Below are positions 6,795 to 14,499 of a stretch of DNA of 22,627 nt, piece by piece (within the stretch, counting starts at the first letter, position 1; each line of letters begins with the position of its first letter). Location of the stretch: assembly GCA_018303045.1 (NCBI GenBank), contig JAGVYX010000017.1, positions 1 to 22,627 of the forward strand. Direction: 5' to 3'. Position numbers and translations under genes: made by a program. This stretch comes from Candidatus Woesearchaeota archaeon (GTDB lineage: Archaea > Nanobdellota > Nanobdellia > Woesearchaeales > GW2011-AR9). The notes below the pieces were generated by a model that saw only the letters and a list, made by a program, of their open reading frames with translations, had not been told where the DNA came from and did not search any database.

Positions 6795-7575
6795 AAGAAT
6801 GCAGGAATTTGAAATCCGGTGGGAACCACGCGTGTCAGTAGTCTTGCCGTCCTATAACGAAAAAGAAAATATTCAGGAAGCTATAGACAGAATTTCCAAG
6901 AGCGTTGGAGAACAACTTCAAGAGATTATTGTAGTTGATGATAATAGCCCCGATGGCACATGGAAAATAGTTAAGGAAATCAGCGCTAAAAATACACAAG
7001 TCAAGCTTATTCATCGCGTTAATGAAAAAGGATTAGCTTCAGCATTGGATGATGGAGTAAGAGCCGCTCAAGGAAATGTCGTAGTATGGATGGATTGCGA
7101 TTTAGGATTGCCTCCTGAAGACATTCCCCGTCTAGTTGAGCAAATAAAAAAATATGACGTGGCTATCGGATCTAGATATGCTCCGGGAGGAAAAGATTTG
7201 CGTCCGGTCTGGAGATCGGCTTTAAGCGTTATTTTGAATGGGTATTCCTGCGTTTTATTAGGCTGGCAAGTTCGCGATTATACCTCCGGATTTATTGCTG
7301 TAAGAAAAGAGGTTCTGGATTATGTTAGGTGGAAAAGGCAGGGATTCGGAGAATATTTTGCGGAATTTGCCTACAACTGCGTGAAACAAGGATTTGATGT
7401 TACCGAAGTAGGATATATCTATAAAGATCGGACTAAAGGGACATCCAAAACTCAAGGATTTAAAACCTTGTTTAAGCTGGGATTTCAGTATGGTTTTAAA
7501 GTTTTAAACCTGCGCTTTCCCAAGACCAAAAGAAAGATCTTGCCGCCGCACTCTAAACCAACCTCGTGTTTTTAA
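6778..7575 (+). CDS. GT2 polyprenol-phosphate mannose synthase-like glycosyltransferase
   Basis: A 265-aa protein with the GT-A nucleotide-binding start VSVVLPSYNEKENI (19-32), the DDNSPDGT motif (54-61) typical of dolichol-phosphate mannose synthases, and the metal-binding MDCDLG (105-110). The acceptor part carries GSRYAPGG and TSGFIAVRKEVL. It has no long C-terminal membrane helices, as in the soluble/peripheral DPM1 type. It should transfer a hexose from GDP- or UDP-sugar to a polyprenyl phosphate at the cytoplasmic face. Together with the nearby GtrA and GT-C genes it would form a synthesise-flip-transfer system. The start is fixed by GGAGG at 6764. The gene overlaps the aminotransferase fragment by 17 bases and is followed after 6 bases by a methyltransferase gene. 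Confidence 0.85.
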   Translation: MLSEDKRMQEFEIRWEPRVSVVLPSYNEKENIQEAIDRISKSVGEQLQEIIVVDDNSPDGTWKIVKEISAKNTQVKLIHRVNEKGLASALDDGVRAAQGNVVVWMDCDLGLPPEDIPRLVEQIKKYDVAIGSRYAPGGKDLRPVWRSALSVILNGYSCVLLGWQVRDYTSGFIAVRKEVLDYVRWKRQGFGEYFAEFAYNCVKQGFDVTEVGYIYKDRTKGTSKTQGFKTLFKLGFQYGFKVLNLRFPKTKRKILPPHSKPTSCF

Positions 7576-7581
7576 TTTAGA

Positions 7582-8301
7582 ATGAAAGATCATCGTTTCT
7601 GGGATCAGGCCTGGTCTTCCTCAAGAAAAAGAGACGACGTAGAGTTAATAGACTTAATTATGCATAAGACTGCCGTGGATTTTACTTACCAACTTCTAGG
7701 CAATATTAAAGGAAAAAAATTATTGGAAATTGGCTGCGGTTCTGGGGCTCAAACGATTGAGTTCATTAAGAGAGGGGCTTTGGTAACGGCTATTGACATC
7801 TCTGAAGAAAGTGTAATCACCACTAAAGACTTTCTAAAGCAGAATAAACTAAAAGCCCTAGTAAAAACAGCCGATGCAGAACGAATGGGCTTTCCAGATG
7901 AATCTTTTGATATTGTTTATATTAATTGCGTATTGATGCATGCCGATCAGGATAAAACTATAACAGAAAGCCTGCGCGTATTAAAGAAAGGGGGCTTATT
8001 GGTATTCAAAGAAACATTAAAAGACTGGATTGCGGCTTTTCCCTATCGGACCTTTTCACCGTATATGGAAACAAAACCGCATTATATGGCTTTAAATAAA
8101 GTAAAATTATTGAAGGCCAAACATCATGAATTTTACCTGTTGGGCTCTTTTTTTGCATTTTTGTTTTATTTGTTCAAAAATAAAAAAACTGCCCAGGAGA
8201 TATTTAGTTTGTTTGAACTACTCGATAATTTTCTATTAAAATATATTTCTTTTTTGAGAGCCGTGGCCTTGGTTACTGTAGGGACCATTAAAAAAATATA
8301 A
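7582..8301 (+). CDS. Class I SAM-dependent methyltransferase
   Basis: A 239-aa protein. Motif I LEIGCGSGA (48-56), the acidic end of strand 2 (TAIDIS, about 70-75) and FDIVYINCVLMHADQDK (about 110-126) match the Methyltransf_11/25 Rossmann fold. The C-terminal third is aromatic and hydrophobic (HEFYLLGSFFAFLFYLF) and may lie on the membrane, hinting at a lipid-linked or membrane-near substrate. It sits between the polyprenol-phosphate-sugar synthase and GtrA genes with only 6 and 1 bases between them, so it probably methylates the glycan or its carrier intermediate. The precise substrate is unknown. Confidence 0.8.
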   Translation: MKDHRFWDQAWSSSRKRDDVELIDLIMHKTAVDFTYQLLGNIKGKKLLEIGCGSGAQTIEFIKRGALVTAIDISEESVITTKDFLKQNKLKALVKTADAERMGFPDESFDIVYINCVLMHADQDKTITESLRVLKKGGLLVFKETLKDWIAAFPYRTFSPYMETKPHYMALNKVKLLKAKHHEFYLLGSFFAFLFYLFKNKKTAQEIFSLFELLDNFLLKYISFLRAVALVTVGTIKKI

Positions 8302-8302
8302 A

Positions 8303-8686
8303 ATGATTAAGATAATTAGTTTTAAAGAAGGTTTAAAATATTTTAAATTTTTAATCGGCGGCGGTTTAAGTTTATTAATCGGGTTGGGCATTACTTACAT
8401 ATTTACAGAATTTTTCGGATTATGGCATATGCTGTCGTTAGCTATTGCTATTGTTATTGAGGCCCTGTTCTTATTTTGGTATCATTCAGTAATTACCTTT
8501 AGAAAAAAAGGTCGCTTTTGGCTGTTTATTGTTGTAGTGCTATTTATCAGCGATTTAAATTGGATTCTCGTTTATATTGCCAGCGTAACCTGGAATTTTA
8601 ATTATTTGCTTTCAATTATTATCGTAGCTGGAATGGTTTCAATTCTTAATTTTTTGATAAATAGATGGCTGGTGTTTAAGAAGTGA
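8303..8686 (+). CDS. GtrA family membrane protein (putative polyprenyl-phosphate-sugar flippase)
   Basis: A 127-aa protein with four predicted membrane helices (about 14-34, 40-60, 72-92 and 96-116). It ends in NFLINRWLVFKK, the typical GtrA C-terminal signature (N-F-x3-R-x-W-V-F). GtrA proteins are thought to move polyprenyl-phosphate-linked sugars across the membrane. It closes the operon that includes a GtrB-like GT2 at 6778, and two GT-C genes lie just upstream, so all three parts of a Gtr-type system are present. The start follows the methyltransferase stop by one base. Confidence 0.85.
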   Translation: MIKIISFKEGLKYFKFLIGGGLSLLIGLGITYIFTEFFGLWHMLSLAIAIVIEALFLFWYHSVITFRKKGRFWLFIVVVLFISDLNWILVYIASVTWNFNYLLSIIIVAGMVSILNFLINRWLVFKK

Positions 8687-8710
8687 AGCTCGAAAAATTG
8701 GAAATGTATC

Positions 8711-9010
8711 TTAATATTGCATAACCATAATAATTACGGGAAGAGCAAACCACATAAGCCCAATCAAGATTACCCCAAGAATGAGAGATGATTTGCCCTC
8801 ATGATTTTTATTGGCTTTGTTACCTAAATAAATTGAGACTATACCACAAGTTAAAGGTAAAATAAGGGCAAATAGTAAATGAATGAAAGTAATCTCTACA
8901 ATAAAGAAATGGCGAAGATTTTTACTATACATTTCTAACAGAATAGTTATTATAACGCTTAATAAACCAATTATAGCCAGCGAGGTGCCAATTGCATTTT
9001 TACTTAACAT
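8711..9010 (-). CDS. Small membrane protein, DUF4190-like
   Basis: The minus-strand frame extends to a TTG at 9079, but ATG 9010 is preferred. A TTTAAATA-like box lies about 25 bases upstream of it, and the protein then starts right before its first membrane helix (MLSKNAIGTSLAIIGLL). The 99-residue product has three hydrophobic segments. The later part, GIVSIYLGNKANKNHEGKSSLILGVILIGL, resembles DUF4190-type membrane proteins, which place a short polar loop with a Gly/Lys/Asn run between helices. Function unknown. It is convergent with GtrA and divergent from the 9100 gene, so it is a single-gene unit. An alternative start at 9064 would add 18 residues. Confidence 0.6.
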   Translation of the reverse strand: MLSKNAIGTSLAIIGLLSVIITILLEMYSKNLRHFFIVEITFIHLLFALILPLTCGIVSIYLGNKANKNHEGKSSLILGVILIGLMWFALPVIIMVMQY

Positions 9011-9099
9011 AAAATAACAAGTGTTCCTTAAATATTTAAATTTACCGAATCGTAATAAAATCATAAACTTTATTAACAATTTCTTTAAAAAGTCTTAGA

Positions 9100-10359
9100 A
9101 TGATTAATCTAGTTAAAATTCCAGAAACTACTTTCAGAACTACCTGCCGCGTTTGTTATTCCAAAAAATTAGTGGACTTATTTTCCCTGGGAGAACAATT
9201 TATTAATGATTTCGTGCCGGAAGACCAAGTTTATTCCGGGCTGAAAGCGCCGCTAGACTTAGTTTTCTGTGAAAATTGCACCTTAGTGCAACTGCGCCAC
9301 ACGGCTCCGCAGGAATTGCTATATAAAAGATTTTATTGGTACAAATCTGGTGTTACTGAAACGATGAAGCTGGCGTTGAGAGATATAACCCAGCAAGCTG
9401 AACAGAGGTTTAAATTGAAAAAAGGGGATATCGTATTAGATATTGGTTCTAATGACGGCACTTTGCTCCGAACATACCAAGTTTCGGGATTAATTGCCGT
9501 CGGTGTAGAGCCTGCCGACAATTTGAAAGAAGAAGGCCGGATAGGATTAACTTGCCATATTCATGATTTCTGGAATTATGACGGCTATATGCAGCAGGTT
9601 GGAAAAAGGGCTAAAGTAGTAACTGCCATCGGCATGTTTTATGATATGGAAGACCCTAATCAATTCATTTCTGATGCCGGAAAGGCTTTGACTGATGATG
9701 GCGTATTTATTGCTCAATTAATGTGTCTTAAAAATATGCTGGATACCAACGATGTGGGAAATGTTGTACATGAGCATCTTGAATATTACTCCTTTAGCTC
9801 CTTGGAATACTTATTTAATAAAAACGGCTTAGATATTTTTGATGTGGAAATAAATAACGTAAACGGCGGCAGCTACCGGATTTTTTCTAAATTAAAAGGA
9901 AGCGCCAGATTGCAAACTGAAGAAGAACAAAAAAGAGTGCAAGCCGTGAAAGAAAGTGAGAAAGGGCTGCAAGATGTGGAAACGTTCAAACAATTTTTTA
10001 ACCGCCTGGAAGAAAATAAGAGAAAATGTTTCGAATTTGTTAAACAAGAAGTAGCCAAAGGCAAGAAAGTCTGGGTTTATGGCGCTTCAACTAAAGGCAA
10101 TGTAATCTTGCAGTATTACGGCTTGGATCACCATTTAATTCCCTTTGCTTCAGAACGCAGCCCCTGGAAGTGGGGAAAATATACCATTGGCTCTAAAATA
10201 AAATGCGTGCCTGAAGAAGAAGCCAGAAGGGAAAAACCGGATTACTTTTTAGTGCTGCCTTATGCTTTCTTTAATGAGATGTATGAACGGGAAGCTGAAT
10301 GGAGGGCTAAAGGCGGTAAATTTATTGTACCATTGCCGGAGTTTAGAGTTGTGGAATAG
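9100..10359 (+). CDS. Zinc-finger SAM methyltransferase, sugar C-methyltransferase-like
   Basis: A 419-aa protein with the three-part layout of the NovU/TylC3/TcaB9-type sugar C-methyltransferases. An N-terminal zinc site has C16-x2-C19 and C57-x2-C60 (CRVC and CENC). A SAM-binding domain begins with VLDIGSNDGTLL (about 112-123), with VVHEHLEYYS (about 222-231) in the active-site region. A C-terminal domain contains VWVYGASTKGN (about 326-336). It ends in FIVPLPEFRVVE, typical for full-length members, so it is complete. Such enzymes put a methyl group on a carbon of a nucleotide 4-keto-sugar. The start directly follows the small divergent membrane gene; a TATA box is not clear. A scrap of IS3 transposase lies just past its stop. 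Confidence 0.85.
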   Translation: MINLVKIPETTFRTTCRVCYSKKLVDLFSLGEQFINDFVPEDQVYSGLKAPLDLVFCENCTLVQLRHTAPQELLYKRFYWYKSGVTETMKLALRDITQQAEQRFKLKKGDIVLDIGSNDGTLLRTYQVSGLIAVGVEPADNLKEEGRIGLTCHIHDFWNYDGYMQQVGKRAKVVTAIGMFYDMEDPNQFISDAGKALTDDGVFIAQLMCLKNMLDTNDVGNVVHEHLEYYSFSSLEYLFNKNGLDIFDVEINNVNGGSYRIFSKLKGSARLQTEEEQKRVQAVKESEKGLQDVETFKQFFNRLEENKRKCFEFVKQEVAKGKKVWVYGASTKGNVILQYYGLDHHLIPFASERSPWKWGKYTIGSKIKCVPEEEARREKPDYFLVLPYAFFNEMYEREAEWRAKGGKFIVPLPEFRVVE

Positions 10360-10368
10360 AGATTTTAG

Positions 10369-10467
10369 GCATACAACAAGAAAAGGCTGCATAGCGGCAT
10401 TGGCTACAAACCGCCAATCGAATACGAAAAAGAGCAAATATTAAACTCAGCACAGAAGCTTAACTGA
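10369..10467 (+). pseudogene. C-terminal remnant of an IS3-type transposase (rve_3 part)
   Basis: Between TAG 10366 and TGA 10465 the plus strand reads AYNKKRLHSGIGYKPPIEYE plus twelve further residues. The pattern YNxxRxHSxxGYxxPxEYE is the well-known end of the IS3/IS481 integrase-fold transposases. The rest of the transposase is absent. The fragment's stop lies inside the last codons of the inositol-phosphate synthase gene on the other strand, so one end of the insertion sequence was lost at or near that gene's 3' end. It is a relic and cannot be active. Confidence 0.75.
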
Positions 10468-12316
10468 TTAGGAACTTAATAGGGTCCATTCCAGTCGCTT
10501 TTTTAGCAGATTCTAAGATGAATTGTTCCAGCTTTTCTTTGGCTTCGGCATCTGGAATCTGTCTGGGCGGATGCTTGAAGAAAAAGAATGAAGCTTCCTC
10601 AATAGCTCCGCTTAAACCGCGATCCATAGCTAGTTTAGCGCAGCGGATAGCATCAGCCGCAATACCCGCCGAATCAGGAGAATCTTCCACCGTTAGATCA
10701 ATTCGATATTTAGTGGGTATATTTCCCCAGATATTGCCCTCTAAGGTAATAACTGCGGTTTTTTCATCTTTCTGCCCATCGCGCCAGCCATGTCCCTTCT
10801 TGCCAGACAGCCCTTCTCCTTCGCCAGGACCAAAATAAGCTTCATGCTCCAATTTTTGGCCATTAAGCAGGCTGATCACTGATTCTTGCTTGCTCGCTAG
10901 CTTATGTTTTAAGCGATGCTCGGCAGTCATGTTAAGGAAATCTGTATTTCCGCCCTGATTGTACTGAGTAGTTGTCCTGATTCTAAGGCCACGGTCAACT
11001 GCAGCCTGCACTAACATTCTATGCATGTACGTCGCGCCTAATTGGGATTTAACATCGTCGCCAATCACCGGCAATCCAGCGTCTTTGAATCTTTTAGCCC
11101 ATTGCGGGTTTGAGGCGATAAAACTCGGAATACAGTTAACAAACCCGCACCCGGCATCAATGGCTGCTTGAGCATAGAATCTGGTTGCTTCTTCTGAGCC
11201 AACCGGTAAATAATTAATAACTATATCCACCCGATACTTTTTAAGGGTAGCAACGACGTCTACGGATCGTTCATCGGCTGGTAAAAAGGTCTGATCTTTG
11301 TTAGAGTGTTCCAGCATGTGTGGCGAGACCCCATCCAAGAGGGGGCCCATAAATACTGGAGCATTGAGATATGGAACTTTGGCAATAAATTTAGTGCAGT
11401 TAGGCAGGGCAAAAATAGCTTCAGAGAGATCTCTATTTACTTTTCTCACATCAACATCAAAGGCGACCACCGGACGAATGTGGGTAACGGCATATCCTCC
11501 GATAGATGAATGCATAATTCCAATGGTCGTGTCGTTATTATGGTAATGTTCAATTCCCTGCACTAGACTAGAAGCGCAGTTGCCAACCCCTACAACAGCT
11601 ACTCTGATCTCTTTGGTTTTGAACATTTCTCGAGCTGCTTCCAATTCAGAGTATTCATCTATGTCCACCCAGAGGTGTTCGCCAATATCTACAGCAAACA
11701 TTTTGCCATCGTTGGCGAAGATGCTTACGGCTGCGCTCATGGCATCAGGATGTTCTCTGGTTGTTCTTATCGCTTCAAAAATAATCGGACTGCATTTAAA
11801 GACGCCGCAGTCGACAGCTTGATAATCGGTGAATTTTTTATTAACGCCAATAATTTTATCTCCTTCCAATTGTACTTTGGCTGCATCATCCAGCCAGAAG
11901 ATAGTATCTAATTTTTTATCAACCAGCAGAGCGCAGGCATTATATCCTAAAGGATAATCAACGATCTTTTTTACTGCTCCAGCAGGCATATAATGGTCAG
12001 ACATGGCTAAAATAAATGGCTCTTTAATATAATCTTCGGCTAGAAGAAGGTCAAGACCTATCCCCTTACCTCCATAAGGGCTCATTACGTATTTGATTTT
12101 AATTCCATAGCTGGAACCATCACCCAATTTTTCGGCAACTTTATCGGCCATAAAGCCTACAACAATAATAAATTCTGAAATTCCGCAAGTTTTTAAATTT
12201 AGAAGGACATTTTCGATTAATGTCTTATCTTCAATAGTATAGAGAGGTTTAGGAATAGGTTCCCGGTTGGCATTGATTCGCGTTCCTCTTCCAGCGGCTA
12301 AGATAACGGCTTGCAT
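10460..12316 (-). CDS. Fusion: inositol-1-phosphate cytidylyltransferase-like domain + myo-inositol-1-phosphate synthase
   Basis: A 618-aa protein of two complete enzymes. Residues 1-230 are a sugar-phosphate nucleotidyltransferase: AVILAAGRGTR (3-13), the PKPL lysine near 23, SDH at 106-108, and QAVDCGVFKC (166-175), the last resembling IPCT domains of archaeal IPCT-DIPPS enzymes. Residues 237-618 are myo-inositol-1-phosphate synthase: Rossmann VVGVGNCASS (241-250), GDDVKSQLG (419-427), QYNQGGNTDFLNM (451-463) and VEDSPDSAG near 560. The synthase makes inositol-1-phosphate from glucose-6-phosphate; the cytidylyltransferase would make CDP-inositol from it. The partner CDP-alcohol transferase is encoded at 13720. 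In characterised thermophiles IPCT is fused to that transferase instead, so this arrangement is unusual. A TATA-like stretch at 12341-12350 precedes the start. Confidence 0.85.
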   Translation of the reverse strand: MQAVILAAGRGTRINANREPIPKPLYTIEDKTLIENVLLNLKTCGISEFIIVVGFMADKVAEKLGDGSSYGIKIKYVMSPYGGKGIGLDLLLAEDYIKEPFILAMSDHYMPAGAVKKIVDYPLGYNACALLVDKKLDTIFWLDDAAKVQLEGDKIIGVNKKFTDYQAVDCGVFKCSPIIFEAIRTTREHPDAMSAAVSIFANDGKMFAVDIGEHLWVDIDEYSELEAAREMFKTKEIRVAVVGVGNCASSLVQGIEHYHNNDTTIGIMHSSIGGYAVTHIRPVVAFDVDVRKVNRDLSEAIFALPNCTKFIAKVPYLNAPVFMGPLLDGVSPHMLEHSNKDQTFLPADERSVDVVATLKKYRVDIVINYLPVGSEEATRFYAQAAIDAGCGFVNCIPSFIASNPQWAKRFKDAGLPVIGDDVKSQLGATYMHRMLVQAAVDRGLRIRTTTQYNQGGNTDFLNMTAEHRLKHKLASKQESVISLLNGQKLEHEAYFGPGEGEGLSGKKGHGWRDGQKDEKTAVITLEGNIWGNIPTKYRIDLTVEDSPDSAGIAADAIRCAKLAMDRGLSGAIEEASFFFFKHPPRQIPDAEAKEKLEQFILESAKKATGMDPIKFLIS

Positions 12317-12340
12317 TGAAATTTTTTAAATGGCTGATCT

Positions 12341-12350
12341 ATTTAAAAAT
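12341..12350 (-). promoter_or_regulatory. TATA box for the IPCT-inositol phosphate synthase gene
   Basis: Read on the minus strand, ATTTTTAAAT is centred about 29 bases before the ATG at 12316, allowing a leaderless or nearly leaderless transcript. Confidence 0.4.
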
Positions 12351-12452
12351 AAAATGAATTATAATTCTACCTTACTTGGGAGTAATAGTTTAGGCTATTT
12401 AAAGTAAAATACTTTTTACAAACCACAACTGGTTCAAGAAATGATTAGTAAC

Positions 12453-13463
12453 TCAGTGTCGTTTAGGTCGTGTTTTATCGATGATTTCTTTTTGCGCAAA
12501 GGATAGTTTGTCCGCTTCTTTTTTGAAGTCTGGACCGCCTTCTACTACGCCAGCGATGTATAGGTCGGCAGGAAGAGAACCAATTAATTTCATTTTTCCC
12601 CCTTGAGGATTAATCCAATGTCCGTCGGAAAGTAGCTGGAGAAATGTATCAACATTGTAAGGAAAAGACCAGACGCGAGTATTTTCCCAAACATCCATCG
12701 GATGACAACTCTCCCGCAACGCTAATCGAGATTCTCGTTTTGATTTTCCTTTGGCAAGTTGTTGTTGGTAAAAAGTAATTCCAGATTCTATTTTTCCGAT
12801 CAAGTCATCAATAGATTGCTCTGGTTCTCCTATGAACAGAGATTGTCTATTGATATGTTGCGTGACTTGGTTGAAGATACCGTATAAGCGTATACCGGTC
12901 ATTCTGGTTGCGCCTGCTTCCTCATAAGCTTCAGCAACAAAAGCATCAGTTAAGGGGTCGCTATGATAAGAATCTTTCCATCTTACGCCTCCCCCCGGAA
13001 TAGGTTGCAGTGTACCGCCCTGATCGCTGGCATTGGCTCCGCCTGCTCTGCTGCCCAGGATAAATCTTCCATCGCGAGCTAGCATTCCCTGGACAGCATT
13101 TTCAACTACATTATTTTGAACGGGAAGCACTTTATTGCGAAGAGCCTGAATGGTATAAGAATCTAAACGCTGGCCTACTGCCTTTACCAGATTGCTGGTA
13201 ATTTTAGGATCACCTGAACTGAAATTAGTTTCCTGCCAAGGAAATGAATCTGGCGAAGGATCTCCGTTTTTGTCATACCCACAGAGTCTAAAAGAAGCAT
13301 CAGGATTACCTAAGCCGTATTTGCTAGCTACAGCTACAAAGTCTACGTTCCCCTCTGCGGTCAAATCATTAATAGTAAGATAGGCATATCCTGGAACCGT
13401 GGTATGAGCCACTCGTGGAGCCGGGCCGGTTTTATTAAAGGTAGCTAAAACGTAATTAGGCAT
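12453..13463 (-). CDS. Divergent Nudix-like hydrolase with long N-terminal extension
   Basis: A 336-aa protein. Residues 123-200 look like a Nudix core: a strand and turn AVQGMLARDGRFILGSRAGG, then GGGVRW (157-162), a spacer longer than usual, and AEAYEEAGA (177-185), which fits the REUxEExGU half of the box (E178, E181, E182, G184). The first Glu of the canonical G-x5-E is not evident. About 120 N-terminal and 130 C-terminal residues flank the core; the N-terminal part (PNYVLATFNKTGPAPRV...) is not recognised. It may cleave a nucleoside diphosphate derivative, perhaps a CDP- or NDP-sugar made by its neighbours, but that is inference. A TATA-like site (13485-13494) lies 26 bases before the start. 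It shares the divergent intergenic region with the CDP-alcohol transferase gene. Confidence 0.6.
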   Translation of the reverse strand: MPNYVLATFNKTGPAPRVAHTTVPGYAYLTINDLTAEGNVDFVAVASKYGLGNPDASFRLCGYDKNGDPSPDSFPWQETNFSSGDPKITSNLVKAVGQRLDSYTIQALRNKVLPVQNNVVENAVQGMLARDGRFILGSRAGGANASDQGGTLQPIPGGGVRWKDSYHSDPLTDAFVAEAYEEAGATRMTGIRLYGIFNQVTQHINRQSLFIGEPEQSIDDLIGKIESGITFYQQQLAKGKSKRESRLALRESCHPMDVWENTRVWSFPYNVDTFLQLLSDGHWINPQGGKMKLIGSLPADLYIAGVVEGGPDFKKEADKLSFAQKEIIDKTRPKRH

Positions 13464-13484
13464 AGGCCTGTTTTTCTCAGTTTA

Positions 13485-13494
13485 GTTATAATGA
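13485..13494 (-). promoter_or_regulatory. TATA box for the divergent Nudix-like gene
   Basis: On the minus strand TCATTATAAC is centred about 26 bases before ATG 13463, the distance expected for a leaderless archaeal transcript. Confidence 0.5.
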
Positions 13495-13535
13495 TTACAG
13501 AATATAGTTCCTTTCGTTTAGAAAACTTTGAAAAA

Positions 13536-13686
13536 TAGAGAATTTTGTCAACGAGAAAACGAGAAAAATGAAAAATTTTTCTCTAGTTCATACTTTATGA
13601 ACAATTAAAAAATGATTTTCTCTAGTTTAAAAGTATTGGATACTTTATAAACGATAAAAAATAAATTATTCAAAATTCTCTTTAGT
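13536..13686. repeat. AT-rich intergenic repeat region, related to 19858-19903
   Basis: The 14-mer TAGAGAATTTTGTC at 13536-13549 and a 33-mer at 13652-13684 both recur, in reverse orientation, at 19890-19903 and 19858-19890 (14/14 and 32/33 identical). At the second site the two pieces join directly; here about 100 bases separate them. That insert has its own repeats: TACTTTAT at 13591 and 13641, TTCTCTAGTT at 13579 and 13618, and small hairpins such as GTTCAT-acttt-ATGAAC (13586-13602) and GAGAAAAA-7-TTTTTCTC. No coding potential is seen. It fills the gap between two divergent genes. It could be a small mobile repeat or an RNA/regulatory element. Confidence 0.7.
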
Positions 13687-13689
13687 AAA

Positions 13690-13697
13690 TTTTAAAA
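13690..13697 (+). promoter_or_regulatory. TATA box for the CDP-alcohol transferase gene
   Basis: TTTTAAAA is centred about 26 bases before ATG 13720, consistent with a leaderless transcript, and lies at the edge of the intergenic repeat region. Confidence 0.5.
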
Positions 13698-13719
13698 AGC
13701 GCCGCTTGGTATTTTAACT

Positions 13720-14499
13720 ATGGGTCAAATACCTTCCGTTAAAGAATTGCGTCAAATTGCCAGCAAGAAAAGCACTGCCGGTTTTCTTAACCCGATGTGT
13801 GATTGGTTAGCTTTTTACCCGGCTAAGATTTTTCTCTATTTGCCATTTAATCCAACTCAAATTACGATTATCTGGATTATTATAAAAGTTATCACTGCCT
13901 TATTAATGACTACTGGAAATTTTCTTCTTACCGTTATTGCTCTAGCTATTTTTCAATTAGCTTCAATTTTAGATGGCGTAGATGGAATTATCTTTAGAGT
14001 TCGGAAAAAACATTCTTACAATGCTATCTATACTGATTATCTTGGGCACTATCTTTGCAACTCCCTGTTGCTCCTATGTTTAGCTGTTGGTACTTACTTA
14101 AATACCGGCGAAGCTATTTCTTTTCTGGCTGGGGGAATTGCCGCCTACTCTTTTTTGCTCTCCAAAGCTATCACTATGAACGGCATTTGGGTAAGCAACC
14201 TGGAAATGCGCAAAGAAATGGAATCAATTGTGTATGGCGAACAGTTCTCTATGAAAAGCCAGCAAAATAGAATAATTGCCTGGATTACTGATTTTTTTCT
14301 GATGGATAACCCGCTAAATTTTATGTTCTGGGGGGTATTGGCTGGATACTTCTTTCCTAACGCTTGGTTATTTACTCTGTGGGTGTACGCTTTTATTCTT
14401 ACCCTAGAGCTAGGCCGGCGCCTGTTTTTGCAATATTGGCGAATCAGAACCTTTGAGCAGAATAAAGAGCAAGAAAGCAACTCTAAGAATTTAGAATAA
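13720..14499 (+). CDS. CDP-alcohol phosphatidyltransferase family membrane protein with altered signature
   Basis: A 259-aa protein with about six hydrophobic helices. The family signature D-x2-D-G-x2-A-R-x8-G-x3-D-x3-D is present in variant form at 85-110: D85, D88, G89, F92-R93, A102, D106 and H110. Thus the usual AR is FR, the second Gly is Ala, and the fourth Asp, the proposed catalytic base, is His. The first three Asp that bind metal and the CDP part are kept. Given the cytidylyltransferase/inositol-phosphate synthase encoded nearby, it may move an inositol-phosphate from CDP-inositol, or an archaetidyl group onto inositol-phosphate. Some polysaccharide-locus relatives are thought to have DxxxH, so it need not be dead. 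The start is set by the TATA box. The 12-bp tandem repeat starts at its stop codon. Confidence 0.75.
   Translation: MGQIPSVKELRQIASKKSTAGFLNPMCDWLAFYPAKIFLYLPFNPTQITIIWIIIKVITALLMTTGNFLLTVIALAIFQLASILDGVDGIIFRVRKKHSYNAIYTDYLGHYLCNSLLLLCLAVGTYLNTGEAISFLAGGIAAYSFLLSKAITMNGIWVSNLEMRKEMESIVYGEQFSMKSQQNRIIAWITDFFLMDNPLNFMFWGVLAGYFFPNAWLFTLWVYAFILTLELGRRLFLQYWRIRTFEQNKEQESNSKNLE

Noticed and set aside
10262..10444. 60-codon plus-strand ORF at the end of the 9100 methyltransferase
   Set aside because: Most of it overlaps the well-supported methyltransferase in another frame; the real content past the stop is the IS3 transposase tail in a different frame.
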